Source of the DNA: Salinarchaeum laminariae
Lineage (GTDB): Archaea > Halobacteriota > Halobacteria > Halobacteriales > Salinarchaeaceae
Length of the DNA: 64,000 bases
Assembly (NCBI RefSeq): GCF_023204835.1
Contig: NZ_CP096270.1
Location: 1,612,001-1,676,000, forward strand
Direction: 5' to 3'
Shown here: positions 25,308 to 34,118 of the stretch, one piece after another
Layout: each line of letters starts with the position of its first letter
Position numbering within the stretch: position 1 is the first letter of the stretch
Made by a program: the position numbers and the translations under genes
The notes under the pieces: model-generated
What the model was told of the DNA's origin: nothing
Database searches by the model: none
The model's input: only the letters and a program-made list of their open reading frames with translations

Positions 25308-25535
25308 TCAGTCAACCAGCGGCAGGAAGATCCCGAAGACGAACGGCGAGATGAGGCCGATCAGGACGCCGAGCACCACCATGTCGAAAAAGAGGGTCGC
25401 CTCCCAGCCGGGGAGCGATCCAAACAATACGTGGCCGATGATCTCTCCGAGTGCGCCCAGAATGAACAGCGAGGCGCCGAGGAGGAAGCCGCCTTTCGCC
25501 AACGTCGGGTAGTCGAACTGGCTCGATCCGTGCAT
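25308..25535 (-). CDS. Small two-helix membrane protein
   Basis: 75 residues from the Met at 25535 (MHGSSQFDYPTLAKGGF); the longer upstream frame is Arg-rich and not coding. Two hydrophobic segments (about 16-36 and 48-72) flank a short loop with SLPGWEATLF. A double-spanning inner-membrane protein with short ends is likely. Haloarchaeal genomes hold many such small conserved membrane proteins; the function is unknown. Confidence 0.75.
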   Translation of the reverse strand: MHGSSQFDYPTLAKGGFLLGASLFILGALGEIIGHVLFGSLPGWEATLFFDMVVLGVLIGLISPFVFGIFLPLVD

Positions 25536-25639
25536 GCTCGCGAGTTTCACGTCGGGCGACCTAACGATTTCGAACCGTGACACGCGACCGGTTATCGGTC
25601 GGCGCCGAGCTCGTCGTCCCCCACGCCGCACTCCTCGTC

Positions 25640-26395
25640 TCACTCCACGTCGGGTTCGTCGTCCGATCGGGCCCGTTCGATCGCGGCGAAGTAGGGAACC
25701 ATCACGTCCGTGGCCTCCGTCCACCGGCGACAGTCGTGTAGCTCGACCCCGAGAAGATATCGCGTCGCCTCGGGACCGGCACCATCGGTACCGTGCCGTG
25801 GTTTGTGAGGGTAGGACGGATCCCGTAGCACCGCCCTGAGCTCCAGTTGCTGAGCGCGAAGGTGTGGCGTCCAGTAGTCACCGCCGGTCTTGTGTTTGCG
25901 CCATCCCGCCGTCGTGAGCGTGGCGTACTCGGCATCGATCCCGAGTCGTGCAGCCCGCTCGGAGAGCGCAGACTCGACGGCGCTCCAGTCGGCAGCCGCG
26001 AGCGCCTCCTGATCGATTTCGCCCTCGGCGTCCCCTCCGCGGCGGTGGCGATCCTCGACGGCGTCCTTGGCCCAGAGGGCGTCGACGTAGGCCGTCGCAG
26101 CCTGTCGAACCGTCCCGGCGTCGAGATGCCTGAACTGGAAGCTGTCGACCGCCGCGAACGCTTCGATTGCGGCGGATCGCTGGCGGTCGTCGTGTCGTTT
26201 GAACCCCTCACACAGGCGGGTCGCGACCGTTTCTGGCTCCGTCAGTCGGTCGACCGATGTGACCGCAGCAGCGTCTGGACAGCAATTCGCTGTTGCGTCG
26301 GATGCATCGTCGCCGCCAAGCAGCTCCGCCGTGCCGGTGGCCTCGAATGCCACGGTATGGTCGTCGTTCTGCACGTCTTCGTACGGGTATCCCAC
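25640..26395 (-). CDS. Hypothetical haloarchaeal protein
   Basis: The 251-residue protein is soluble and acidic. Helical segments dominate (CEGFKRHDDRQRSAAIEAFAAV, AATAYVDALWAKDAV, DWSAVESALSERAARLG). A Trp/His-containing segment WRKHKTGGDYWTPHLRAQQLELRAVL and CRRWTEATDVMVPYF near the end could form a ligand pocket. No known domain is recognised. Its length, codon use and lack of frame breaks support a real gene. The start at 26395 is the first Met of the frame (MGYPYEDVQ). Confidence 0.65.
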   Translation of the reverse strand: MGYPYEDVQNDDHTVAFEATGTAELLGGDDASDATANCCPDAAAVTSVDRLTEPETVATRLCEGFKRHDDRQRSAAIEAFAAVDSFQFRHLDAGTVRQAATAYVDALWAKDAVEDRHRRGGDAEGEIDQEALAAADWSAVESALSERAARLGIDAEYATLTTAGWRKHKTGGDYWTPHLRAQQLELRAVLRDPSYPHKPRHGTDGAGPEATRYLLGVELHDCRRWTEATDVMVPYFAAIERARSDDEPDVE

Positions 26396-26591
26396 TCCTA
26401 CTCGAATAACTCATATTACGACGTAGATGGGGTTTGCGACCAGCTGGATTCGAATACTGTCGAGTAGCTACGTATACCCACGCGGCCCTCCCTCGACGTG
26501 CTCGGGCCGTAGACACCGGTCACGGCCGAGTACGATCTGCGTATCGGACGGAAATCCCAACCTAGGGCCAGAAAACCCCGTCGAGCGGGTG

Positions 26592-27002
26592 TCAGATGAA
26601 GTCCCGGACCTCGGAGTAGTACATGTCCTGGTGCTCCACGGCGCCGACGGACCGGGCGATCTCCGCGGCGAGCGCGTGCCAGCACATCGCAGTAGGATCC
26701 TCCGGGTCGAGGTTGTACGTCGCGTCCTTGCAGGTGCAGGCGCCGTCCTCGATGACGTACTCGTCGCTGTTTCCGACGACGACGGTGAAATCCTCGTACC
26801 CCTTGACGCGCCCCTCGCCGACGGCGTCGATCGCCCGGCTGCCCCGGTCGCCGTGGGCCGCGAGGATGTCCTCGACGATATCTGGGGTGAGATCGCCCTC
26901 GGCTTCGAGACGCGAGCGCCACTGGGGGCCCTCACGGTCGCCCGCGTCGCCGTCGGTTGCGCCCGACGATCGGCCGTCGGAGTCCCGCGGCTCGTCGCTC
27001 AC
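26592..27002 (-). CDS. SWIM zinc-finger protein
   Basis: 136 residues from a GTG at 27002 preceded by GGAGGGAG, a good ribosome binding site; the longer frame reaching 27224 overlaps the truA end and is not needed. The SWIM signature C-T-C-K ... C-W-H (C-x-C-x15-C-x-H) lies near residues 100-120, following YEDFTVVVGNSDEYVIEDGA. SWIM fingers bind DNA or proteins and recur in archaeal recombination and transposition factors. It lies 94 bases after truA on the same strand, so the two may be co-transcribed. Confidence 0.75.
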   Translation of the reverse strand: MSDEPRDSDGRSSGATDGDAGDREGPQWRSRLEAEGDLTPDIVEDILAAHGDRGSRAIDAVGEGRVKGYEDFTVVVGNSDEYVIEDGACTCKDATYNLDPEDPTAMCWHALAAEIARSVGAVEHQDMYYSEVRDFI

Positions 27003-27096
27003 GGAACTCCCTCCGACCTGATCCTCGATGCCCCCTCGAACACGATCCAAAATAGGATCGGCCGGGACTAAACTCGTTGGGGTAGACGGGGCCGCG

Positions 27097-27999
27097 CTAC
27101 TCGACTTGCTCCTCGCCCTCGTGGCTCCGTTCCCCGCCGGATGCGATCCCTTCGCTGACCTGCTCGATCGTGCGCGCTCGCGTCGCCGCTCGGACGCTGC
27201 GCTCGGCCAGCGCAGCGCGCGCATCGGTCGCCGCCGTTTCGTCGACGACGAACTCCAGATCTGGATACGCCACGTCCGCCAGCACCAGCGGTTCGGCAGC
27301 GGCGGTTGGCACGCCGTCGGTCACGGGATCGCTCGATCCGTCGAGCACAGCATCGACGAAGGACGGCGGACGCTCGCCCGTTGCGACGATCCGCACCAGC
27401 GACGCGATTCTGCGCACGAGGTGGCGCGGGAATCCTCCGGCGGACACCCCGAGCACGAGATACGGCTCTGCTCGCTCGAACTCCGTCGCCAGCGTCCGAA
27501 CGGTCCCCGAATCGTCGGTCGTCAGCGCGGCGAAATCGTGCTCGCCGGCGATCCGACCGAGCGCCTCGCTCGCGAGCTCCGGGTTCGCGTCGGGCGCGTA
27601 GAGCTGGTAGACGTATCGGCGACGAATTGCGTCGTGGGTCGCGTGAAAATCACCGCTCGCGCCCGCCCCGTCGTTGGTATCGGCCGACTTCGGGACGTCC
27701 GCGTGCGCCCACGCGTGGATCGACTCGGGCAGTTCGCCGTTGAGCGCTCGCGGCGTCAGCCACTCCGGCGCCTCGAAGGCGACCGTCTGGGCGAGTGCGG
27801 AGACGCCGGCGTCGGTGCGACCAGCGGCAGCGTATCCGGGCGGAATCGGCCGAACTCCTCTCCCCGGGTCGGCGTTCGGGTCGAGCACGTCGAGCGTCTC
27901 CAGCGCGTCGAGTAGCGCGTCCTCGACGGTTGGCACGTCGAGCTGGCGCTGGAACCCGTAGAACGGCCGGCCGTCGTAGGCGATTCGGAATGCGCGCAC
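27097..27999 (-). CDS. truA: tRNA pseudouridine synthase A
   Basis: 300 residues from a GTG at 27999 (VRAFRIAYDGRPFYGFQRQ), which matches the conserved start; the upstream frame is open but unrelated. The catalytic Asp63 sits in AAGRTDAGVSALAQ. RYVYQLYAP and FPRHLVRRIASLVRIV are further TruA landmarks. The enzyme converts U38-U40 in the tRNA anticodon arm to pseudouridine. A divergent flavin enzyme gene starts 108 bases upstream. Confidence 0.92.
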   Translation of the reverse strand: MRAFRIAYDGRPFYGFQRQLDVPTVEDALLDALETLDVLDPNADPGRGVRPIPPGYAAAGRTDAGVSALAQTVAFEAPEWLTPRALNGELPESIHAWAHADVPKSADTNDGAGASGDFHATHDAIRRRYVYQLYAPDANPELASEALGRIAGEHDFAALTTDDSGTVRTLATEFERAEPYLVLGVSAGGFPRHLVRRIASLVRIVATGERPPSFVDAVLDGSSDPVTDGVPTAAAEPLVLADVAYPDLEFVVDETAATDARAALAERSVRAATRARTIEQVSEGIASGGERSHEGEEQVE

Positions 28000-28107
28000 T
28001 GGCTGCCATTCCGCCCGCGAGCACAAATGTCGCGCGGTGGGTCGTCCGCAGGCTCGTCGCTCCGCTGCGATAGCTCTACGGTTCTCACGCGTGCAGTCCC
28101 TGACGTG

Positions 28108-29109
28108 ATGGGTCTGGCCACACGGCTTACGGACGCGCTCCCACTCGAGTACCCGATCATCCAGGCGCCGATCGGCAGCGCGACGAGCCCGGAGCTCGCC
28201 ACGGCCGTCGCCGACGCCGGTGGACTCGGGATGCTCGCGGTGACCTGGCGTGAGTCCGATGCCGCACGCGACGCGCTCGAGCAGGCGATCGCCGATGCCG
28301 ACGGCCCGATCGGGGCGAACGTCGTGCTCGATCCAGACGCTGGCGGTGACGACCTCGCTACACTGATCGACGCCTGTCTGGACGCCGATCCGGCACTCCT
28401 CCACCTCTCGTTCGGCGATCCGGCCCCCTCCGTCGAGCGGATTCACGATCGGGACGTCCTCGTCGCCGGGACCGTCGGATCCGCAAGTGAAGCCCGCGCT
28501 GCCGCTGACGCCGGCGTCGACATCGTCGTCGCGCAGGGCTGGGAAGCTGGCGGCCACGTTCAGGGTGACGTCGCAACGATGCCGCTCGTACCCGCTGTCG
28601 TCGACGCAGTCCCGGAGATACCAGTGGTCGCTGCCGGCGGGATCGGCGACGGACGCGGGATTGCTGCGGCACTGGTGCTCGGTGCCGACGGGGCGATGCT
28701 AGGCACACGCTTCGTCGCGACGATGGAAGCGGCGGCCCACGACCGCTACGTCGATCGGGTCGCCGAGGCCGACGCGACGGAGACGGTATACGGCGAGCCC
28801 TACGACGGTGGTTGGCCCGGCCAGCCTCACCGCACGCTGGAGAACGGGACGACCGAGCGCTGGGAGGCGGCGGGCCGTCCGCGGGACGGAAAGCCCGGCG
28901 AAGACGACATCGTCGCCCACGGTGGCGACGGCGAGCCGATCCGCCGGTACGACGACGCGCTCGCGACGCCCGACGTCGATGGTGCGATCGAGGAGGTGCC
29001 CCTCTACGCGGGACAGAGCACCGAGCTAGTCGAGGAACGACGGCCGGCGGCGGAGGTCGTTGCCGATCTCGTCGCCGAAGCACGCGACGCAGCCGCTCGG
29101 TTCGAGTAA
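28108..29109 (+). CDS. Nitronate monooxygenase-like flavin oxidoreductase
   Basis: 333 residues from the ATG at 28108 (MGLATRLTDALPLEYPIIQAP). The TIM-barrel FMN-binding family markers are APIGSATSPELATAVADAGGLGML, ADAGVDIVVAQGWEAGGHVQG with the catalytic-type His, VVAAGGIGDGRGIAAALVLGADGAMLGTRFVAT. The family includes nitronate monooxygenase, enoyl-ACP reductase FabK and related NADPH oxidoreductases. The C-terminal region is longer than in minimal members. The substrate is uncertain. Confidence 0.82.
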   Translation: MGLATRLTDALPLEYPIIQAPIGSATSPELATAVADAGGLGMLAVTWRESDAARDALEQAIADADGPIGANVVLDPDAGGDDLATLIDACLDADPALLHLSFGDPAPSVERIHDRDVLVAGTVGSASEARAAADAGVDIVVAQGWEAGGHVQGDVATMPLVPAVVDAVPEIPVVAAGGIGDGRGIAAALVLGADGAMLGTRFVATMEAAAHDRYVDRVAEADATETVYGEPYDGGWPGQPHRTLENGTTERWEAAGRPRDGKPGEDDIVAHGGDGEPIRRYDDALATPDVDGAIEEVPLYAGQSTELVEERRPAAEVVADLVAEARDAAARFE

Positions 29110-29211
29110 CTCTCCCACGGCAACGTCGGGTACTCTATTGGCTGGATAGTCCGAGAAATCGCACACTTCGAACAGTCGCAGTCGAACCACCGTCTACCTG
29201 CTGCGCTGCAT

Positions 29212-30528
29212 CTACGCGAAGTCGGCGAACGTCGGCCGTTCCAGATCGCCGGGGAACTCGTCGACGGGCACCGTCGTCTGGTCGCCGCTGTCCATGTCCT
29301 TGATCGTGTACTCGTTGGATTCGAGGTCCTGCTCGCCGACGATGACGACCGTCTCCGCTCCGATCGAGTCGGCGTAGTCGAGCTGCGCACCGAACCCGCG
29401 ATCCGCGACGTCGGACTCGACGACGTGGCCGCGGCTCCGGAGCTCGCGGGCGACAGCGGCGGCCTGCGATCGGGTGTCGCCAGCGGTGAGGACGTAATAA
29501 TCTGTGGTGAGGGACTCCTCGGGCCAGACGCCGGCGCGCTGGCAGAGTAGGGAGAGCGTGGCGTCGCCCGGTGCGAAACCGACTGCGGGCGTATCGGGGC
29601 CGCCGAGATCGCCGATGAGGTCGTCGTAGCGCCCGCCGCCGAACACCGCGCGGGAAACATCGCCGGTGGCGTCGAAACACTCGAAGACGGTGCCGGTGTA
29701 GTAGTCCAGCCCGCGAGCCGTCGACAGCGAGAGCGTGCAGTACTCGCGGACGCCGAGGTCGTCGGCTGCGGCGAGCACCGCCTGGAGGTTCTCGATCGCC
29801 TTGGACACGCGGTCGTTGTCGGCGAACGCGACGAGCTCGTCGAGCTCCGATTCCGGCGTGTCGAGGAGGTCGTCGAAGCGCTCGGCCTGGTCGGCGGAGA
29901 GGCCCGCGGCGACGAGCTGATCGAGGTACTGGGGTCGCTCGAGCTTGGCACGCTTGTCGACGGTGCGGATCGCCGCTTCTGTGTCGACGTCGGTAGCGTC
30001 CTCGTCGTCGAAGGACTCGAGGAGGCCGCCGAGCACGTCGCGATGGGAGACGCGGAACTCGAAGTCGTCGGGCTGGAGGCCCAACTCCGTCAGCATCTCC
30101 GCGGCCACGGCGAGGATCTCCGCGTCGGCGTCGGGCTCGGCGGAGCCGAAGATGTCGACGTTGGTCTGGGAGAACTCACGGAATCGGCCCTGCTGGACCT
30201 GTTCGTAGCGCCAGAACTTCCGCGTCGAGAACCACTTGATCGGCTTCGATAGCTCCTGGCCCCGCTCGGCGACCATCCGCGCGACGGTCGGCGTCAGCTC
30301 GGGAGTTAGGGCGACGTCGCGGCCGCCCTGGTCCTCGAAGCTGTAGAGCTCCTCGACGATCTCCTCGCCGCTCTTGTCGACGTACATCTCGGTGCGCTCG
30401 AGCGCCGGCGTATCGATCTCGCGGAAGCCGTAGCCGCGGGCCGTCGACTCGACGGTGTCGAACAGCCAGCGACGTGCGCCCATCGATTCGGGGTAGGTGT
30501 CCCGGAACCCCTTGATCCGGTCGTACAT
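29212..30528 (-). CDS. hisS: Histidine--tRNA ligase
   Basis: The 438-residue protein is a class II synthetase. It begins MYDRIKGFRDTYPESMGARR, with motif 1 region EIDTPALERTEMYV, motif 2 RKFWRYEQVQQGRFREFSQT, the His-A loop ARGLDYYTGTVFE and motif 3 AVGFAPGDATLSL. The C-terminal anticodon-binding domain starts near 340 (TDYYVLTAGDTRSQAAAVAR). Length is typical. It converges with the flavin enzyme gene and is divergent from the pilin-like gene. Confidence 0.96.
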   Translation of the reverse strand: MYDRIKGFRDTYPESMGARRWLFDTVESTARGYGFREIDTPALERTEMYVDKSGEEIVEELYSFEDQGGRDVALTPELTPTVARMVAERGQELSKPIKWFSTRKFWRYEQVQQGRFREFSQTNVDIFGSAEPDADAEILAVAAEMLTELGLQPDDFEFRVSHRDVLGGLLESFDDEDATDVDTEAAIRTVDKRAKLERPQYLDQLVAAGLSADQAERFDDLLDTPESELDELVAFADNDRVSKAIENLQAVLAAADDLGVREYCTLSLSTARGLDYYTGTVFECFDATGDVSRAVFGGGRYDDLIGDLGGPDTPAVGFAPGDATLSLLCQRAGVWPEESLTTDYYVLTAGDTRSQAAAVARELRSRGHVVESDVADRGFGAQLDYADSIGAETVVIVGEQDLESNEYTIKDMDSGDQTTVPVDEFPGDLERPTFADFA

Positions 30529-30756
30529 GACGCGGGCTACCCGGTCCCTGCGCTTGAAACCAGCGTTCCCCGGCCAGGGGTGGCATCGTCAGTGTCACCA
30601 CCGCCACTGTCACTCCTATACGGTCCTCGGACCGCCATCGTTGCCAGGCATCGCCTCGAGGAGTGCCCGACCGGGAGCCCCTCGAATAGGGGGTCGCTCA
30701 CCCCGCAGCCGTTCGGATTCACAACCGTTAGGGGCGACCGTCGCTGAACTGATCGC

Positions 30757-31143
30757 ATGCCTCTGAGCCCCGATCGGAAACTAGACGCCCTCGGGGTCGT
30801 GCTCGTCGTGTTGATACTTCTCGGGGTTGCCCTCGCGGTGTTCGGAGCGATCGAAGTCTCCAACGGCGGGAACTCCGATTCGCCACAGGCGAATTTCACC
30901 GTCGACCGCATCAACGAAACGCACCTCCGCCTGGTCCACGACGGTGGAGACATGATTCGCGGCGAGGACCTCTCGGTCACGATCGACGGCCGGGATCGCG
31001 TCCCGTCAGTAAGGCGATTCCCGAGACGAGTCACCGAGGGCGACGCGGCCATCCTTCGCGTCGGAACGGGTAGCACGCTTCGGGTCTACTACCACGGCAG
31101 CGGCGTGGGAGCGCCCAAACGACTCGACTCGATGGATACCTGA
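30757..31143 (+). CDS. Archaeal type IV pilin-like protein
   Basis: The 128-residue protein has one N-terminal hydrophobic helix (about residues 10-32) after the charged PDRKLDALG. A beta-rich domain follows that contains LRLVHDGGDMIRGEDLSVTIDG, the pattern of the extracellular domain of archaeal type IV pilins. The class III signal is degenerate compared with the usual R-A-V-S-P-V site, so processing by PibD is unsure. It may be a minor pilin or a membrane-anchored relative. The last codons are part of a roughly 41-base tandem duplication that continues past the stop (31122-31200). Confidence 0.6.
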   Translation: MPLSPDRKLDALGVVLVVLILLGVALAVFGAIEVSNGGNSDSPQANFTVDRINETHLRLVHDGGDMIRGEDLSVTIDGRDRVPSVRRFPRRVTEGDAAILRVGTGSTLRVYYHGSGVGAPKRLDSMDT

Positions 31144-31283
31144 GCGGCCGATCCGCGGACAGCTCGATTCGACCGACACCTGAGCGGCCGGTTCGCGGAG
31201 CTTGCGACGTGCCCGACATCGCTGCCAGCCATGCACGGTGCCCGTGGGCAAGATTCACCTTCCAGCGTCTCAACTGACCGTTC

Positions 31284-31943
31284 ATGATCGATCTGATCGG
31301 AATCGCGTTGATCCTTGCGGGGGCGCTCTTGCTCCTGTTCGGTGCGGCACTGTCGGTGTACGGCGTCGCGTTGCTCGGAGCGGTACTCGGCGGCGGTGCT
31401 GGATACCTGATCGCGCCCGCGATCGGCGGCGCCATCGGTGTCAGCGGTATGCTGGCGACGGTCGCCGCTGTCGGTATCGGGGTTCTCGCCGGCGTCATCG
31501 TCGCGTACACGGTGTTGTCGATGGTCGTCGCGATCGCCGGATTCGCAGTGGGGAGCCTGCTCGGCATCTACCTCGTCACCGACATCGTCGGCGTCAGCGG
31601 TATGCTTCCCGAGGCTGGCGTCGCTCTCGCAACGGGGATCGTACTCGCCTTCCTCGCGATGTTCCTCACGAAAACCGCCCTGATCGGGATCACTGCCTTC
31701 GTCGGGGCAGCCTTCGCCTCGACGGAACTCACGATGGACGCCTTCGAGACGGCGGCCGACGACGTGACCATCGATCCGCTCGTAGTAGCGCTCGACGACC
31801 CGATCTTCCTGGGACTGTTCGTCCTCGGCGTGCTCGCGCAGTTCGGCCTGTTCAAACTCGGCTGGTTCGCCAAGATCGCTGGTGCGCTCCCCGGTGCGAG
31901 CGTGATCACCGACCGCGGCGAGGACGAATCCGCGGCCAACTGA
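31284..31943 (+). CDS. Multi-pass membrane protein, unknown function
   Basis: The 219-residue protein has six or seven hydrophobic segments rich in Gly/Ala/Ile/Val. Two similar halves are suggested by the repeated element VSGML (VSGMLATVAAVGIGVLAGVIVAY and VSGMLPEAGVALATGIVLAF). The last segment is followed by a short charged tail (ITDRGEDESAAN). The layout resembles DUF4203-type membrane proteins, but I cannot confirm it. It follows the pilin-like gene at 140 bases on the same strand. Confidence 0.7.
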   Translation: MIDLIGIALILAGALLLLFGAALSVYGVALLGAVLGGGAGYLIAPAIGGAIGVSGMLATVAAVGIGVLAGVIVAYTVLSMVVAIAGFAVGSLLGIYLVTDIVGVSGMLPEAGVALATGIVLAFLAMFLTKTALIGITAFVGAAFASTELTMDAFETAADDVTIDPLVVALDDPIFLGLFVLGVLAQFGLFKLGWFAKIAGALPGASVITDRGEDESAAN

Positions 31944-32092
31944 CGTCGACGCGCGGTCGGTCGTGCCACCGGGACGGTTCCCACTTTTCCACCTTCGAAC
32001 ATTTCGTGTGGCGGTTTGCAAGAGCGTCGCTTGGTCAGTTTCGTCGATGTGAACGCGCAAGTCCGAAGGTGCTCCTCCGCCCACGACCGAGT

Positions 32093-32557
32093 ATGACCAC
32101 GACGACGGGCACGTTTCTCGTAGTCGAGGCCGACGACGAGTCGGCGATCCTGCGAAGCGTCGAGGACGGACAGCTACACACCCTCTCGACGAACCCAGAT
32201 CTCGACGGGGGCGAGGTCCTCGAGGCGACGCTGACCGCCGAACCGCCGATGGAGGTCACCTGGACCGCCGAGATCTCGGATCGCCGCGAGATTCCGATCG
32301 AGCTGGTCGATCTCGAACCGACGCGGCGTTCGATCGAGACCGCCGAGTCGATGGCGACCGGCGATCTCGAACGGTACGAGCGCGCCGGCGAGGGCGAGGT
32401 CCACGTGCTCTCAGTTCCCGAGGGCGAGGAGGCCGATGCTGCGGCCGACGTGATCGAGGACGAGGCCACGGTCGAACGCGCCGCCAGGCTCGACGCTGTG
32501 CGGGTCGAAGTTCGGACGGCGGACGGCCTCCTCAGCGTCCGCTACCTCCCCAAGTGA
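32093..32557 (+). CDS. Conserved haloarchaeal protein (DUF5812-like)
   Basis: 154 residues from the ATG at 32093 (MTTTTGTFLVVEADDESAILRSV). This is a small acidic protein: an N-terminal beta domain with GQLHTLSTNPDLDGGEVLEATL, a Thr/Trp-rich strand MEVTWTAEI, and a C-terminal helix-strand with VERAARLDAVRVEVRTADGLLSVRYLPK. It resembles a haloarchaeal family I remember as DUF5812. The function is unknown. The codon pattern supports the chosen start. Confidence 0.75.
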   Translation: MTTTTGTFLVVEADDESAILRSVEDGQLHTLSTNPDLDGGEVLEATLTAEPPMEVTWTAEISDRREIPIELVDLEPTRRSIETAESMATGDLERYERAGEGEVHVLSVPEGEEADAAADVIEDEATVERAARLDAVRVEVRTADGLLSVRYLPK

Positions 32558-32663
32558 CCGAGTTGGTGCCGAGCAGTCACTCGACTCTCGACTCCTGATA
32601 CAGTCCCAACTATCCGTGGCTCATGGACCGTGATTTATGCCCGCCCGGGACAGAGACGTTACC

Positions 32664-33080
32664 ATGACTGTCCTGGTCGCGTACGACGGTTCGGCTCCAG
32701 CACAGACGGCGATCGAACACGCGATCGATCGCTACCCCGACGACGAGATCGTTCTGTTGCGCGTGATCGAGATGTCCGGCGGCCACCTGATGGCCGGCTG
32801 GGATCTCCTCCAGGAGCGGCTCAAAGACGCTCAGGACGAGGGGGCTGCGGAGCTCTCCGAGGCGGTCAGGGACCTGATCGACGACGCCGACGTCGAGTTC
32901 CGTATCGAGACGGCCGTTGGAAAACCGGCCCAGGAGATCGTCGAGTTCGCGGAGGACGAGGGCGTCGACGTCATCGTCGTCGGCAGTCACGGCCGCGAGG
33001 GCGTTTCGCGAGTGCTGCTGGGCAACGTCGCCGAGCGGATCGTCCGACGCGCACCCATGACTGTGACCGTCGTTCGGTAA
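32664..33080 (+). CDS. Universal stress protein (UspA family)
   Basis: 138 residues from the ATG at 32664 (MTVLVAYDGSAPAQTAIEHA). It is a single Usp domain with the nucleotide-binding signature VGSHGREGVSRVLLGNVAER (G-x2-G-x9-G-N) and VRRAPMTVTVVR at the end, so it is of the ATP-binding type. Haloarchaea carry many Usp copies that respond to starvation and other stress. It is a single gene with no obvious partner. Confidence 0.88.
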   Translation: MTVLVAYDGSAPAQTAIEHAIDRYPDDEIVLLRVIEMSGGHLMAGWDLLQERLKDAQDEGAAELSEAVRDLIDDADVEFRIETAVGKPAQEIVEFAEDEGVDVIVVGSHGREGVSRVLLGNVAERIVRRAPMTVTVVR

Positions 33081-33184
33081 GTTCGAGAGCGACCGATACA
33101 CCCTCGACTCCAGGGATGGCGATGCTCCACTGATCCACCGCTCGAAAAAACGCGTGTTCCCGGCACGCCGACGTCGGCTGCCTC

Positions 33185-33343
33185 TCAGTTGCGTAGTTTG
33201 TCGACCTTCGCTTCGAGTTCGTCGATCGCCTCGTCGAACTCCTGTTTGGCCGTGTCGCTGATCTGATCGGCCTCCTTCGCGGCACTGTCGAACGCGTCTT
33301 TTACGCGCTGTACCGCCTCGTCGGTGTCGCTACTCCGGGACAT
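33185..33343 (-). CDS. Small amphipathic helical protein (52 residues)
   Basis: A clean 52-residue frame from the ATG at 33343 to TGA at 33185, shorter than most gene finders' limits. It reads MSRSSDTDEAVQRVKDAFDS and continues as one long charged helix ending DELEAKVDKLRN. Heptad-like spacing of Ala/Leu/Val and alternating Lys/Glu suggest a coiled coil or a CsbD-like stress helix. Codon use is that of a haloarchaeal gene (third-position GC, acidic). Both neighbours are stress or redox proteins. Confidence 0.6.
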   Translation of the reverse strand: MSRSSDTDEAVQRVKDAFDSAAKEADQISDTAKQEFDEAIDELEAKVDKLRN

Positions 33344-33405
33344 ACTGCATCTGGCACGTAGACGGCTCGATTCTGAAAAAAGCGGCGCTCGTCAAAGTCG
33401 TTCCC

Positions 33406-33696
33406 TCACGCGTAGTGGTCCTCGAGATACGTTACGATGTCCTCGCTTCCGTACAGCGTGGTCTGCCGATCGGTGTCCACGAGGTACGGTATCTGATCCT
33501 CCCCGCCCGCCACGAGCTGCTCGTGCGTGGTTTCGTTGGTCACGTCGCCACCTTCGTTCCCCGGGAGTCGGGGATTGTGCGCGACGTAGGAGACGCCGAG
33601 TTCAGAGAGCGTCTCGCGGACCGTGGTGGAATGGGCGCAGCCTTCGGACTGGTAGAGTTCGAGCACGGGATGAGTTGGGGCCTTCGCGTGTATCAA
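33406..33696 (-). CDS. Glutaredoxin / GST N-domain-like thiol protein
   Basis: The 96-residue thioredoxin-fold protein has LELYQSEGCAHSTTVRETL with a single active Cys (C-A-H-S, monothiol-like), the cis-Pro element DQIPYLVDTDR and the closing YGSEDIVTYLEDHY. The arrangement is that of the glutathione S-transferase N-domain or a glutaredoxin. In haloarchaea the thiol partner would be gamma-glutamylcysteine rather than glutathione. It is transcribed towards the small helical protein gene. Confidence 0.8.
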   Translation of the reverse strand: MIHAKAPTHPVLELYQSEGCAHSTTVRETLSELGVSYVAHNPRLPGNEGGDVTNETTHEQLVAGGEDQIPYLVDTDRQTTLYGSEDIVTYLEDHYA

Positions 33697-33797
33697 CAGT
33701 GGGTGCTTTCTGCGCTCTCGTCTTTCATTGGCGACGTTACTGATGAGGAGGAGCCGTTGCTGAGGCTGCAGATCTGTGGTTCGTCAAAAACCTCGCA

Positions 33798-33964
33798 GGA
33801 ATTTGAATCCAGAGCCAGACGGTCGCTCACTCCGCTTCGCTCCGTTCGCGCTCCGACTGGCAGGGATTCAAATCCCGGGGTCGGCTTCCTCGCTCCAGCC
33901 TTCCTCGTCGCTGTCGCTCCTCGGTCGTTGCGTCGCGAGAAAGCCTAGGCCGGAATTTGAATCC
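33798..33964 (-). repeat. tRNA-3'-end repeat downstream of tRNA-Thr
   Basis: On the minus strand, the T-arm motif GGATTCAAATTCC of tRNA-Thr (33964-33952) recurs at 33810-33798, 154 bases on. An inverted GGGATTTGAATCCC (33876-33863) lies between, with GAGGAGCGACAGCGACGAG and GGAGCGAAGCGGAGTGAGC runs. The plan equals that at tRNA-Ser, tRNA-Pro and the tRNA-Leu fragment, but the acceptor part has diverged here. Confidence 0.7.
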
Positions 33965-34013
33965 GGGGTCTCGTCCTTACCAAGGACGCGCTTTACCACT
34001 AAGCTACCCAGGC
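33942..34013 (-). tRNA. tRNA-Thr (anticodon GGT)
   Basis: Acceptor GCCTGGG pairs with CCTAGGC (one G-U), discriminator U. The anticodon arm is CGTCC-TTGGTAA-GGACG, giving GGT. The T-arm is CCGGA-TTCAAAT-TCCGG. Length is 72 bases with no encoded CCA. Confidence 0.95.
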
Positions 34014-34118
34014 ACGCAGCCCATCCTTGCCCGGTAGCAAGTTTGAACGTTTCGATACGGCCACCGCCGAACCACCTGACGGCGCGAAGCTTTTCCCGCC
34101 CCGAGACCACCTCCGATC

